The position numbers and the translations under genes were made by a program. Below the pieces are notes generated by a model. The model did not search any database and was not told the origin of the DNA. It worked only from the letters and a program-made list of their open reading frames with translations. This document shows, piece after piece, positions 1-8,190 of a stretch of DNA of 56,397 bases (the first letter of the stretch is position 1; each line of letters begins with the position of its first letter). Source of the stretch: Bacteroidales bacterium. Lineage in GTDB: Bacteria; Bacteroidota; Bacteroidia; Bacteroidales; Marinilabiliaceae. Location of the stretch: the NCBI GenBank assembly GCA_017960905.1, contig JAGCYH010000053.1, positions 1 through 56,397 of the forward strand, given 5' to 3'.

Positions 1-1
1 A

Positions 2-343
2 GACTACGATTTAGACCATTTTATTCCGTGGAGTTTTGTGTCGCACAATCTGTTATGGAATTTGTTGCCAGCCGATTCAAGCATTAATTCGTCGAAAAGC
101 AACAATCTGCCGCCGTTGGATATTTACCTGAAGCCGTATGCGGAGTTGCACCATAATGCATTGAAAACAATCTATCCGAAGAATCCCAACAACAAGATCC
201 TCGAAGATTATCTTACTGTATATGATTCAGTTGGTGAATTGGTTCGTATGTCAGACGATGATTTTTACAATGTGTTTCAAAAGACATTCTCGCCATTGGC
301 GCAGATTGCTGAAAATATGGGCTTTAAATATTGGGAGCGATGA
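2..343 (+). CDS. HNH endonuclease, C-terminal part
   Basis: This is the tail of a gene that begins before the window; the reading frame is open from base 2. The visible protein starts with DYDLDHFIPWSF, followed about ten residues later by LLWNLLPADSSIN and SSKSNNLPP. This is the usual layout of HNH nucleases: a metal-binding DH pair, then W-N-L and N-x-x-K, which form the beta-beta-alpha metal site. Family knowledge says such proteins cut DNA. The stop TGA overlaps the next ATG (ATGA at 340-343), so the two genes are probably translated together. The N-terminal domain that would reveal its class is missing. It is not enough to call Cas9 or any specific restriction enzyme. Confidence 0.8.
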   Translation, partial: DYDLDHFIPWSFVSHNLLWNLLPADSSINSSKSNNLPPLDIYLKPYAELHHNALKTIYPKNPNNKILEDYLTVYDSVGELVRMSDDDFYNVFQKTFSPLAQIAENMGFKYWER

Positions 344-1212
344 AAAAGATAAAGAACAACCCGCATTTGACGGCAAAAGAACGCACAACATATTCGTTTC
401 CAACACGTTGGCTGAAGCAATGCAACCTTTTGAAAGGCGAGATTCTTGATTTTGGCTGCGGTTTTGGTTTCGACACCGACCAACTTCAGAAAGAAGGCTA
501 CAACATTGTCGGTTACGACAACTATTACCGCCCCGAATATCCGACAAAACGCTTTGACACAATAATTTGCAATTATGTTCTCAATGTTCTTGAACCCGAG
601 GAACAAGCCGAAGTGCTGATGTCGGTTTCAGAACTGCTCAAACCAACAGGAACCGCCTATTTCGCAGTCCGCCGCGATTTGAAAAGTGAAGGATTCCGCA
701 CGCATTTTGTTCACAAGCAACCCACATATCAATGCAATGTGGTTCTGCCGTACAAAAGCGTTTTTGCAAACGAGAATTGCGAAATATATGAGTACGGGCA
801 CTTTAACAAAACCGATTACAAAAAGAAATATGAGATTGCTAAAGGTTGCCCATTCTGCAACCTGAATCCGAAAGTGGAATTGTTGAGCGAGACCGCCACC
901 GCAGTTGCCTTTTTCGACGGCTACCCAGTGAGCAAAGGCCATACGCTGATAATCCCCAAACGCCACGTTGCCAGTTATTTCGACTTAACAACCCGTGAGC
1001 AGCGAGCCTTGTGGCTTTTGGTGAACCATTGCAAAAAACTGTTGGCGGAGCGTTTTCACCCCGATGGCTTCAACGTGGGCATAAACGTTGGCGAAGCCGC
1101 AGGTCAAAGCGTTTTCCACGTTCACATTCACCTGATTCCACGCTACAAAGGCGATGTTGAGAACCCGAAAGGCGGAGTGAGAGGGGTGATACCTGGGAAG
1201 CAGAAGTATTAG
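340..1212 (+). CDS. methyltransferase-HIT fusion protein
   Basis: This is a 290-residue protein with two domains. Residues about 15-155 look like a class I SAM-dependent methyltransferase: motif I is LDFGCGFGFDT near residue 36, with a GYD acidic position after strand 2 and FDTIICNYVLNVL as the post-I/motif IV region. Residues about 168-290 are a HIT nucleotide-binding domain with the zinc-like CPFC at 170-173 and the histidine triad HVHIH at 260-264 followed by LIPR. HIT proteins hydrolyse or transfer nucleotide monophosphates. I chose ATG 340 over the upstream TTG at 331 because it makes an ATGA overlap with the HNH gene. The methylation substrate is unknown. The tight coupling to a nuclease suggests a shared role in nucleic-acid modification or defence (inference). 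Confidence 0.85.
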   Translation: MKKIKNNPHLTAKERTTYSFPTRWLKQCNLLKGEILDFGCGFGFDTDQLQKEGYNIVGYDNYYRPEYPTKRFDTIICNYVLNVLEPEEQAEVLMSVSELLKPTGTAYFAVRRDLKSEGFRTHFVHKQPTYQCNVVLPYKSVFANENCEIYEYGHFNKTDYKKKYEIAKGCPFCNLNPKVELLSETATAVAFFDGYPVSKGHTLIIPKRHVASYFDLTTREQRALWLLVNHCKKLLAERFHPDGFNVGINVGEAAGQSVFHVHIHLIPRYKGDVENPKGGVRGVIPGKQKY

Positions 1213-1269
1213 TTTAATTAAATTGGATAAAAAATTTATATTGTTGCACAACACTTTTATAATACAATT

Positions 1270-2448
1270 ATGATAACAGAGTTAAAAGTGAATGGTTTTA
1301 AATCATTAAATGATTTCCAAATCAGATTTGACAAAGGATTAAATGTTATAGTTGGTCCTAATGGATCTGGCAAAACAAATATTTGTCAAGCATTAACCAT
1401 TTTATCTTCATTACCAACGGGAGATTTGTTGAAATGTCTGAACTATTTAGGAGGGGCAAGTGCCATTTTTTCCAAGCAACATGATTCAAAAAAAATAAGC
1501 ATAACAGCAATTGGAGAATGTGCATCTAATTACAAGAAAGTAGAATATAATTTGAGGTATAATTATGAATTTCAGATTGAAATAATTGATGATGCTTTTC
1601 ATCTTTCAGAAACATTAATTATTCAACGGAAAACAACGAAATTATTTAAACAGGTCTTAAAAATAACCTCAAAAGACGGTGAAATAAACGGGATTATAGT
1701 TGACCGCGAGAATCTTGGTGATTATGCTAAGATTTTAGACAATCACAAGACAATTCATTTTACGTTAGACAACAACGACTCATTATGGGGCATTATGCCA
1801 AAACTGTTTTATGCATGTTACACTGTAGGTGGTGATATTATTAATCTTCGTTTGGTTAATATTGATCCAAATGTCGTCAGAGAACCATGTGACATAATTG
1901 ATACAGATAGGATGCATGGGAATGGAAAATACCTTGCAAATGAGTTATTTAAGCTACTTCAGAATAACAGATCTAAATATGAATTAGATTCATTGTTAGA
2001 ACAAACTTTGCCAAATTATAAAAGTATAAAAGTAGAGGCTAATACTTCAGACTTAAAACGACATATTTGGATAACTTCAAAAAACAATTGTTCGTTTCCA
2101 TCAGCAAACCTTTCAGATGGTACTTTAAAATTAATAGCCGTATTAGTAGCAATTATCAATCAAGATTATAATATCATTATCGAAGAACTGGAGAATTATT
2201 TACATCCTAAAGTGGATAGGGTTTTGATTGATTTTTTAAGAGAGTCATTCAATAATCGATTATGCATATTAACTAGCCATTCAGAGACTATTTTGAATCT
2301 TGTTCAACCATCTGAATTAATTTTATGTCAAAATATTGAGGGAAATACTATTTGTAATCGTATTATTAATCTCAAACAAATTCAAGATGCTATTCAAGCG
2401 TCTGGTTTAGGTTGTGGTTATCATTATGTTTTAGGAAATCTTGAATAA
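1270..2448 (+). CDS. AAA family ATPase, OLD/RecF-like
   Basis: This 392-residue ATPase belongs to the SMC/ABC-like AAA group (AAA_15/AAA_21 type). Walker A is GPNGSGKT at residues 29-36. Near residue 280 LSDGTLK is the signature motif, IIIEELENYLHP is the Walker B with catalytic glutamate and D-loop-like LHP, and ILTSHSETIL is the H-loop. The middle (about 90-230) is the variable insertion of this family. Base composition is clearly more AT-rich than the housekeeping genes nearby, a sign of recent transfer. It stops 8 bp before the TOPRIM-like gene, so the pair is likely one operon. In OLD nucleases the ATPase and TOPRIM parts are fused; here they may be split over two genes (inference). Confidence 0.85.
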   Translation: MITELKVNGFKSLNDFQIRFDKGLNVIVGPNGSGKTNICQALTILSSLPTGDLLKCLNYLGGASAIFSKQHDSKKISITAIGECASNYKKVEYNLRYNYEFQIEIIDDAFHLSETLIIQRKTTKLFKQVLKITSKDGEINGIIVDRENLGDYAKILDNHKTIHFTLDNNDSLWGIMPKLFYACYTVGGDIINLRLVNIDPNVVREPCDIIDTDRMHGNGKYLANELFKLLQNNRSKYELDSLLEQTLPNYKSIKVEANTSDLKRHIWITSKNNCSFPSANLSDGTLKLIAVLVAIINQDYNIIIEELENYLHPKVDRVLIDFLRESFNNRLCILTSHSETILNLVQPSELILCQNIEGNTICNRIINLKQIQDAIQASGLGCGYHYVLGNLE

Positions 2449-2456
2449 GGCGACAT

Positions 2457-3074
2457 ATGGATATTAGAAATATAGGTATTATTGTAGATGGACCAACCGA
2501 AAAGGATTCTCTTGAGAATATGTTTTACAAGGTGTATCACAAAACACCTGTTATTAGATATGGCCCAGGAAATGGTTTGCAATATACAGAGGAATGCTAT
2601 GCAAAAAAAGTGGTTCCTCTAATTGTTTTCTTACTGAGTGGCAATGTTTATTCATTGATACTCATTCCCGATTTGGAAAAAAGAGAAAAAAAGAATAGAA
2701 TCACTTTAATACAATTCGCGAAAAAAATGAAAGAGTGTGTTGTCGCAGATATCGTTAAAACAGGACTTTTTCATGAAGATTATTTAAATGGCGTGATTAA
2801 CGTCTGTCCGTCTAATATCATGTTTGAAAACTGGATATTATCAGATGTGGAAGGAATAAAAGCTTCTAAACTAATAAATGACGATGCCGAACAAGATTAT
2901 TATGATGGTCGAAATGGAGCTTCTCTTTTGAATGATATGATGGTTGATAAGTCATATAAAAAGACGCGTGATGCTCAAAATTTGTTTAAGTATGTTGATT
3001 CTGAAATAGGGAAAGGGTTTTCTCGCAGTTTTAACGAGTTCATGAGGGTGTTTGATGAATTACTCAATAAATGA
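2457..3074 (+). CDS. TOPRIM-like / DUF4276-type protein
   Basis: This 205-residue protein starts with IIVDGPTEKDS (residues 8-18), the glutamate-containing first strand typical of TOPRIM-like DUF4276 proteins (V-x-G-x-T-E). LILIPDLEKRE near residue 68 fits the acidic D-x-D/E position. FENWILSDVEGI near residue 123 matches the F-E-x-W-L-L-x-D block of that family. It directly follows the AAA ATPase and shares its low GC content. Two-gene ATPase plus TOPRIM pairs are known among phage-defence and abortive-infection systems, so a nuclease partner of the ATPase is the likely role. The family call rests on motifs only. Confidence 0.65.
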   Translation: MDIRNIGIIVDGPTEKDSLENMFYKVYHKTPVIRYGPGNGLQYTEECYAKKVVPLIVFLLSGNVYSLILIPDLEKREKKNRITLIQFAKKMKECVVADIVKTGLFHEDYLNGVINVCPSNIMFENWILSDVEGIKASKLINDDAEQDYYDGRNGASLLNDMMVDKSYKKTRDAQNLFKYVDSEIGKGFSRSFNEFMRVFDELLNK

Positions 3075-3209
3075 CAGATGTTGCATAATCAGAATCCTAT
3101 TTGACTATGTTAATTTACTAAAACGAAAACTATTATGTGTCAATTGTGTGATAACGACCCGTAGAAAGTATTGAAGACGATGAGCCAGACCCGTTAGATT
3201 AGAAAATAA

Positions 3210-3270
3210 GCAAACACAATCAGGGCGGAATCGGCTAAAAAATCATCGGTTCCGCCCGTTTTGTTTGCTT
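3210..3270. terminator. long imperfect hairpin, probable bidirectional terminator
   Basis: Perfect arms GGGCGGAA (3223-3230) and TTCCGCCC (3250-3257) sit inside a longer imperfect pairing that reaches AGCAAAC on the left and GTTTGCT on the right. A T-rich stretch follows on the plus strand. It lies after the ATPase/TOPRIM pair and could end that transcript. Confidence 0.5.
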
Positions 3271-3506
3271 TTAACTTCTTGTTTTCCGTCTTACCTATCT
3301 TCCCAAAGAACATAACTGGTATTCTTGCAAATGAAGCGAATCTTACCAACATTCCCTTCAAAATATGCAGCGAATGTCGTGCGATTCGCATCCTATCACT
3401 CGTGATAGTCATCGTCCTTCCATTCAAACCTGATGGTTTCGGGCACCATATATTTGCCGATTTTGATATTCCCCGGCCATTTTTTTTGCACTCGGCTGCT
3501 TGACTG

Positions 3507-3536
3507 TTGCAGATTACCACAAATTAATTAACTTTG
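3507..3536 (+). promoter_or_regulatory. Bacteroidota-type promoter of the nitroreductase gene
   Basis: A -33 TTG (3507-3509) and a -7 TAACTTTG (3529-3536) are about 20 bp apart, the normal spacing for the primary sigma factor of this phylum. Transcription would start near 3543, giving a leader of about 44 bases. Confidence 0.6.
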
Positions 3537-3586
3537 CAAAAACGATTCTGTGGAATCAATTATTAACATGTTAAAACATTACGACA

Positions 3587-4228
3587 ATGAAGAAAGCTAT
3601 TTTTTCAATGGCAGCGCTGGCGACAATGACAATGGCCGGCGCACAAGACATCAGCCTTCCGGCACCCGACTTCGGGCAACAGTCGACATCGACAATTGAG
3701 GCGCTCAGAACACGCCACTCTGTACGCAGCTTCAGCAGCGAGGAACTGACCGAACAGCAGCTGAGCAACCTTTGTTGGGCAGCCTGCGGTCAATCGCGCG
3801 ACGCTCAGCACATTACCGCGCCCACAGCAATGAACAAACAGGAAATCCGTCTTTTTGTCTTCACAAAAAACGGTGTGTTTGAGTACGATGCCAAAGGAAA
3901 CAAACTGGTTAGCAAGGCCGAAGGCGACCAACGCTCGCTGATAGCTGGCGGCAAACAGTTCAAACAGGATTTTGTGATGGACTGCCCCGTGTCGCTGCTT
4001 ATGGTTATCGATTTTGAGAAGTTCGGTAGCCAGGATAGCCACGCCCAGATGATGGGCTGCGTCGATGCCGGCATTGTAAGTGAGAATATCAACCTTTACT
4101 GCCAGTCGGTTGGGCTGGCCACTGTACCACGCGCCACTCACGATACCGACGGCATTAAGGCGCTTCTGAAACTCACCGACAAACAACTGCCTATTCTTAA
4201 CAATCCGGTCGGGTTTGAGAAGAAATAA
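3587..4228 (+). CDS. exported nitroreductase family protein
   Basis: This 213-residue protein has an N-terminal signal peptide (MKKAIFSMAALATMTMAGAQ). The mature part starts with the typical FMN-binding entry of nitroreductases, IEALRTRHSVRSFSSEELT, where the arginine/serine cluster contacts the flavin phosphate. CVDAGIVSENINLYCQSVGLATVP near residue 165 is the conserved A-G-x-x-x-x-N-x-x-L-x-A-x-x-x-G-L region. The overall pattern is closest to SagB/ThcOx-like nitroreductases common in Bacteroidales. It likely catalyses an FMN-dependent redox reaction in the periplasm; the substrate is unknown. It stands alone with its own promoter and a terminator shared with the convergent pgm gene. Confidence 0.85.
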   Translation: MKKAIFSMAALATMTMAGAQDISLPAPDFGQQSTSTIEALRTRHSVRSFSSEELTEQQLSNLCWAACGQSRDAQHITAPTAMNKQEIRLFVFTKNGVFEYDAKGNKLVSKAEGDQRSLIAGGKQFKQDFVMDCPVSLLMVIDFEKFGSQDSHAQMMGCVDAGIVSENINLYCQSVGLATVPRATHDTDGIKALLKLTDKQLPILNNPVGFEKK

Positions 4229-4305
4229 AGATTCTGAAAATGATGGCAATTGTAGTTCAATATGCAGAAGAAATTCAAAAGCATTAGTAACGACAAATAG
4301 AGAAA

Positions 4306-4345
4306 AACAACCCCGCTGAATAATCAGCGGGGTTGTTTTTTTATA
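4306..4345. terminator. bidirectional terminator between nitroreductase and pgm
   Basis: Perfect 14-bp arms AACAACCCCGCTGA (4306-4319) and TCAGCGGGGTTGTT (4324-4337) are followed by a T run on the plus strand and an A run before the left arm, so it can work in both directions for the two convergent genes. Confidence 0.9.
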
Positions 4346-4364
4346 GATAAAGTCAAGAGTCAAT

Positions 4365-6107
4365 CTAAGCCACACCCATATCTTTGAGGGCTTGAGCTAT
4401 TTTCTTGTCGGCTTCGGCATCGGCGGCGGCGTAGTCGGCAGCCGATTTCATCGAGGCCTTAGCCTCGAAGTAGAATTTAATTTTTGGTTCAGTTCCCGAC
4501 GGGCGCACGCTCACTTTGGTGCCGTCAGCCGTAAAGTACTGAAGCACATTCGATTTGTCGGGCATCACTATGTCGCTCTCTTTGCCGTTGACAACCTGAC
4601 GGAGCGTCTTGAAGTCCTTCACGGTAACCACGGGCGAGCCAGCCATCTGCTTTGGCGGGTTCTGGCGGAACTGCTCCATCATGGCCTTTATCTCGTCGGC
4701 GCCGCTCTTGCCGGGTTTCACCACGCTCACGGCTTTCTCTTTCTGGAAACCGTATTCGAGGTAAATCTTCATAAGCAGCTCATAGAGCGTCATGCCGTTG
4801 TCTTTGGCCCAAGCGGCAATCTCGCAGATGAGGCATATCGAAGCGGGCGAATCCTTGTCGCGCACCTTGTCGTACGGCAGGAATCCGAAGGATTCCTCGC
4901 CGCCGCCAATGTATTTCTCTTTGCCTTCGAGCTCGCGTATGCGGTATGCAATCCACTTAAAGCCAGTGTATTCGTCGTACAGACGAACTTTATTCCGGTC
5001 GGCAATCTCGCGGATGAGTTCCGAAGTTACGATAGTCTTCACAAGGAACTCGTTGCCTTTAAGCTTGCCAAGTTTCTTCATGTTGGTGATGATGTAGTAG
5101 CAGAACATCATGCAAGTCTGGTTGCCATTGATGATGACCCATTGTCCTTTGTCGTCGCGGCAGACGATGGCAAGACGGTCGGCATCGGGGTCGGAAGCTA
5201 TCACGAGGTCGGCATTCACCTTGGTGCCAAGGTTCATACCCATAGTCATAGCCTCAGAGTTTTCGGGGTTAGGCGATTTCACGGTAGGGAAATTGCCGTC
5301 GATGACCATCTGCTCGGGCACTACATGTATATTCTGGAAACCCCATGAGCGCAAGCACATGGGAATTATCACGCGGCCTGTGCCGTGCAACGGCGAATAG
5401 ACGATATTGAGGTCTTTCTGGCGCAGGATGACGTCCTGATCGACCATGGCCTCTTTCACTGCCACCATATAGTCGTAGTCGAGTTCGCCGCCAATGATTT
5501 GAATCAAGTCCTTGTTCGGCTCGAACTTCACATCTTCCACTTTCACTTTGTTCACCTCGTCGATGATGCCCGTGTCATGCGGCGCGAGTACCTGCGCGCC
5601 GTCTTCCCAATATGCTTTGTAGCCGTTGTACTCCTTAGGGTTGTGCGATGCAGTGATGTTGACGCCAGCCTGACAGCCAAGCTGACGAATGGCGAACGAT
5701 ATCTCGGGCGTTGGACGCAGACCTTCGAAAAGGAACACCTTTATTCCGTTGGCAGAGAATATGTTAGCAACGGTTTCGGCGAAGAGGCGCGAATTGTTGC
5801 GGCAGTCGTGTCCAACGACAACGCTGACGCCCTTGCGGCCTTTGAATGCCTTGTTGATATAATTGGCAAAGCCTTGCGTAGCCATGCCTACCACATATTT
5901 GTTCATGCGGTTGGTGCCAGCGCCCATTATTCCGCGCAAGCCACCGGTGCCGAATTCGAGCGTGCGGTAGAATGCATCGATAAGTTCCGTCTTGTCTGGA
6001 TTGTCCATCATGGCTTTCACCTCGGCTTTTGTATCAGCATCGAAATTGCCTGTAAGCCAAAGGTTTGCAACCTTTTCAACTTCAGTTAATAATTCTTTAT
6101 TATCCAT
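4365..6107 (-). CDS. pgm: phosphoglucomutase/phosphomannomutase
   Basis: This 580-residue alpha-D-phosphohexomutase interconverts hexose 1- and 6-phosphates in the cytoplasm. Four-domain landmarks are visible. GTGGLRGIMGAGTNRMN lies near residue 53. The catalytic phosphoserine loop ITASHNPKEYNGYK places Ser at 154. The metal-binding loop SDPDADRLAI lies near 315, the sugar-binding GGEESFG near 400, and the phosphate-binding RPSGTEPKIKFY near 545. Length fits the PgcA/PMM2-like large form. It is a single gene convergent with the nitroreductase and shares its terminator. Nothing is missing. Confidence 0.95.
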   Translation of the reverse strand: MDNKELLTEVEKVANLWLTGNFDADTKAEVKAMMDNPDKTELIDAFYRTLEFGTGGLRGIMGAGTNRMNKYVVGMATQGFANYINKAFKGRKGVSVVVGHDCRNNSRLFAETVANIFSANGIKVFLFEGLRPTPEISFAIRQLGCQAGVNITASHNPKEYNGYKAYWEDGAQVLAPHDTGIIDEVNKVKVEDVKFEPNKDLIQIIGGELDYDYMVAVKEAMVDQDVILRQKDLNIVYSPLHGTGRVIIPMCLRSWGFQNIHVVPEQMVIDGNFPTVKSPNPENSEAMTMGMNLGTKVNADLVIASDPDADRLAIVCRDDKGQWVIINGNQTCMMFCYYIITNMKKLGKLKGNEFLVKTIVTSELIREIADRNKVRLYDEYTGFKWIAYRIRELEGKEKYIGGGEESFGFLPYDKVRDKDSPASICLICEIAAWAKDNGMTLYELLMKIYLEYGFQKEKAVSVVKPGKSGADEIKAMMEQFRQNPPKQMAGSPVVTVKDFKTLRQVVNGKESDIVMPDKSNVLQYFTADGTKVSVRPSGTEPKIKFYFEAKASMKSAADYAAADAEADKKIAQALKDMGVA

Positions 6108-6357
6108 AATTTATAATTAGTTTAATATTGTTTTCAGCTCTTTTTTTCATTTTTCAAAGTAAAGCATTTGTCACGAAATTTAAAAGTCATAAACTTTTTT
6201 TTTTGAAAAAAATATATTTTCCCAGCCGTGGAATTTCTTATCCTTGCCTTGCTTTAACAAATAACACAAAAGCGTAAAAAGCAACCACAAGCAGCCGTTT
6301 CACAGGTATTTTTTCATTTTTAACATTTCCCCTTCCCCAAATTCCGCCAACATTTTC

Positions 6358-6365
6358 TACCTTTG
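6358..6365 (+). promoter_or_regulatory. -7 promoter element TACCTTTG
   Basis: TACCTTTG matches TAnnTTTG and lies 30 bases before the GTG start of the ORF6N gene. No clear -33 box is visible, so this is a moderate call. Confidence 0.45.
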
Positions 6366-6394
6366 CCTTTGCCGCGCGCTACATACATTAAAGC

Positions 6395-6841
6395 GTGAAA
6401 AACGAAGCACATACCACCGATATAGTTGAAATCGAGAATGTTTCAGTATCGACAGCCGACATTGAGAATATGATTTTCAATATTCGTGAACAGCAAGTTA
6501 TGCTCGACCGCGATTTGGCTCAATTATACGGTGTAGAAACAAAGGTATTAAATCAGGCAGTGAAACGAAATTTAGAGCGGTTTCCAGAGCGAGTTCGGTT
6601 TCAACTGACAGAAAAAAAGGCAGATAAACTGGTCACAAATTGTGACCGGTTGCAGAATCTGCGACATTCGTCTGTGACACCATTTGTATTCACCGAGCAA
6701 GGAGTGGCAATGATTTCGTCGGTTTTGCGCAGCAAAACGGCAGTTAATGTCAGCATTCAGATAATGGACGCGTTTATCGGCAAGCAGTTGAAGATTTATT
6801 GTCGGACATCAAACAAGCCTTGGAATGAAATACGATTTTGA
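6395..6841 (+). pseudogene. ORF6N-domain gene, frameshifted near its 3' end
   Basis: Residues about 20-125 form an ORF6N domain (NIREQQVMLDRDLAQLYGVE; FVFTEQGVAMISSVL), a DNA-binding-like module shared by phage and accessory chromosomal genes. The reading frame then ends in an unlike tail (KQLKIYCRTSNKPWNEIRF) and stops 17 bases inside the next gene. In the other forward frame, bases 6772-6828 read VYRQAVEDLLSDIKQALE-stop. That stop forms a neat ATGA overlap with the next ATG (6825-6828). I infer that this is the true C terminus and that a frameshift or small deletion occurred near 6770. The GTG start at 6395 is tentative. Confidence 0.7.
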
Positions 6842-7997
6842 CAAAATAATCGACCGCACTGGCAGCGGCGACTTGAAACACAGCGTTTTACAGCAACGCT
6901 ACGGCCGCGCCGACCTGCTGCCACTTTGGGTGGCCGATATGGATTTTGCAACACCGCCGTTCATCACCGAAGCGCTGCGCAAACGGCTCGAGCACTCACT
7001 TTTCGGCTACACCGTGACGCCCGACGCGCTGTGGGACTCAGTGGCCGAATGGATTGAGGCGCACCACGGCTGGCACATCGACAAGCGGTGGCTCACCTAC
7101 ATTCCTGGCGTGGTGAAGGGCATTGGAATGGCCGTGAACGTTTTCACCCGCGACGACGAGAAAGTCATTATCCAACCGCCTGTCTATCACCCTTTTCGCC
7201 TGACGCCGCAGGGCAATGGCCGAAAGGTGGTTTTCAGTCCGCTGCGACTGACGGCCGACGGCTACGAAATGGACTTCAACAATCTGGCCGAAGTGACCGA
7301 CGAAAAATGTAAGATACTGATACTGAGCAATCCACACAATCCTGCGGGCATCTGTTGGACAGCCGAAACGCTGCGCCGTCTGGCTCATTTCTGCGCTGAA
7401 CGGGGCATAATCGTCATTAGCGACGAGATACATTCTGACATGGCACTTTTCGGCAACCGCCACATTCCGTTCGCCACCGTGAGCGACGAGGCCGCACAAT
7501 GCAGCATCACGTTTGGCGCGCCGTCGAAAACGTTCAATATAGCGGGCATTGTCAGTTCGTATGCCATTGTGCCGAACGACACGCTGCGCCGACGTTTCTA
7601 CACGTGGCTCGAAGCCAACGAACTGAACGAGCCGCACCTTTTCGCGCCCATTGCAACCATTGCCGCTTACAGGCAGGGCGAAGAGTGGCGCCGTCAAATG
7701 CTGGATTATGTTGAAGAAAATGTGCGGTTTGTTGAACGATTCTGCGCCGATAATCTGCCGAAAATCAAACCGTTGCGGCCTCAGGCATCATTTCTGGTCT
7801 GGCTCGACTGCCGCGGACTCGGACTCGACCACAACCAACTTGTGAGCCTCTTTGTGGACAAGGCCCGTCTGGCGCTCAACGACGGCGCAATGTTCGGTCC
7901 TGGCGGCGACGGCTTTATGCGTCTCAACACTGGCACGCCCCGCGCAGTTTTGCAAGAAGCAATGGATAGGATTCTGGGGGCAGTGAAAGGTATGTAG
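6825..7997 (+). CDS. MalY/PatB family pyridoxal-phosphate aminotransferase
   Basis: This 390-residue fold-type I PLP enzyme is of the MalY/PatB type (cystathionine beta-lyase activity is common in the family). Visible marks are LPLWVADMDFATPP near residue 32, the substrate/cofactor loop ILSNPHNPAGICWT near 165, VISDEIHSDM near 200, and the Schiff-base lysine in GAPSKTFNIAG near 237. The C-terminal RLNTGTPRAVL carries the carboxylate-binding arginine. The likely reaction is C-S beta-elimination of cystathionine or cysteine conjugates to pyruvate, ammonia and a thiol. Its start overlaps the restored end of the ORF6N gene, suggesting the two were once co-translated. GC content is high, in contrast to the AT-rich accessory genes. 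Confidence 0.88.
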   Translation: MKYDFDKIIDRTGSGDLKHSVLQQRYGRADLLPLWVADMDFATPPFITEALRKRLEHSLFGYTVTPDALWDSVAEWIEAHHGWHIDKRWLTYIPGVVKGIGMAVNVFTRDDEKVIIQPPVYHPFRLTPQGNGRKVVFSPLRLTADGYEMDFNNLAEVTDEKCKILILSNPHNPAGICWTAETLRRLAHFCAERGIIVISDEIHSDMALFGNRHIPFATVSDEAAQCSITFGAPSKTFNIAGIVSSYAIVPNDTLRRRFYTWLEANELNEPHLFAPIATIAAYRQGEEWRRQMLDYVEENVRFVERFCADNLPKIKPLRPQASFLVWLDCRGLGLDHNQLVSLFVDKARLALNDGAMFGPGGDGFMRLNTGTPRAVLQEAMDRILGAVKGM

Positions 7998-8176
7998 GGG
8001 TTGTCTCGTGTCGTCTGTGCGAAAAGATAGATAAGCTGATTGTCGAACTAAAGAGATTGGGTTTTCTTATTTGAAAGTGGCTGACTGAGACGGAGTTAAA
8101 TTAATCAGCACATCGGAATCGATGCGTGACAAATGAAAAAACCACTCCGTCGGAAAGCGTTAAAACGATTTATTGC

Positions 8177-8184
8177 TAATTTTG
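8177..8184 (+). promoter_or_regulatory. -7 element of recF, possibly giving a leaderless mRNA
   Basis: TAATTTTG matches TAnnTTTG and ends only 6 bases before the RecF ATG at 8191. With the usual 5-7 base distance, transcription would start at or next to the start codon. Confidence 0.5.
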
Positions 8185-8190
8185 CGGAGT

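Larger units (their letters stand above)
3075..3586 (+). other. non-coding stretch with degraded coding remnants
   Basis: No intact gene is visible in these 512 bases. On the plus strand an open reading tail ending ESIEDDEPDPLD-stop lies just before 3201 without a start. On the minus strand a short frame reads roughly WPGNIKIGKYMVPETIRF and ends EWKDDDYHE-stop, near 3400-3490, again without a convincing start. Both look like decayed ends of genes. The stretch also contains a long hairpin (3210-3270) and the promoter of the nitroreductase gene. Confidence 0.5.

Noticed and set aside
2..343. Cas9 or another CRISPR effector for the HNH fragment
   Set aside because: There is no repeat array, no RuvC part and no cas genes; the short C-terminal region after the HNH motif fits ordinary HNH nucleases.
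3261..3503. Possible 80-codon gene between the TOPRIM-like and nitroreductase genes
   Set aside because: No promoter or recognisable protein; both strands show only broken frames.
4392..6089. Long plus-strand frames opposite pgm (4392-5348, 5385-6089)
   Set aside because: Shadows of the phosphoglucomutase gene; no start signals or domains.
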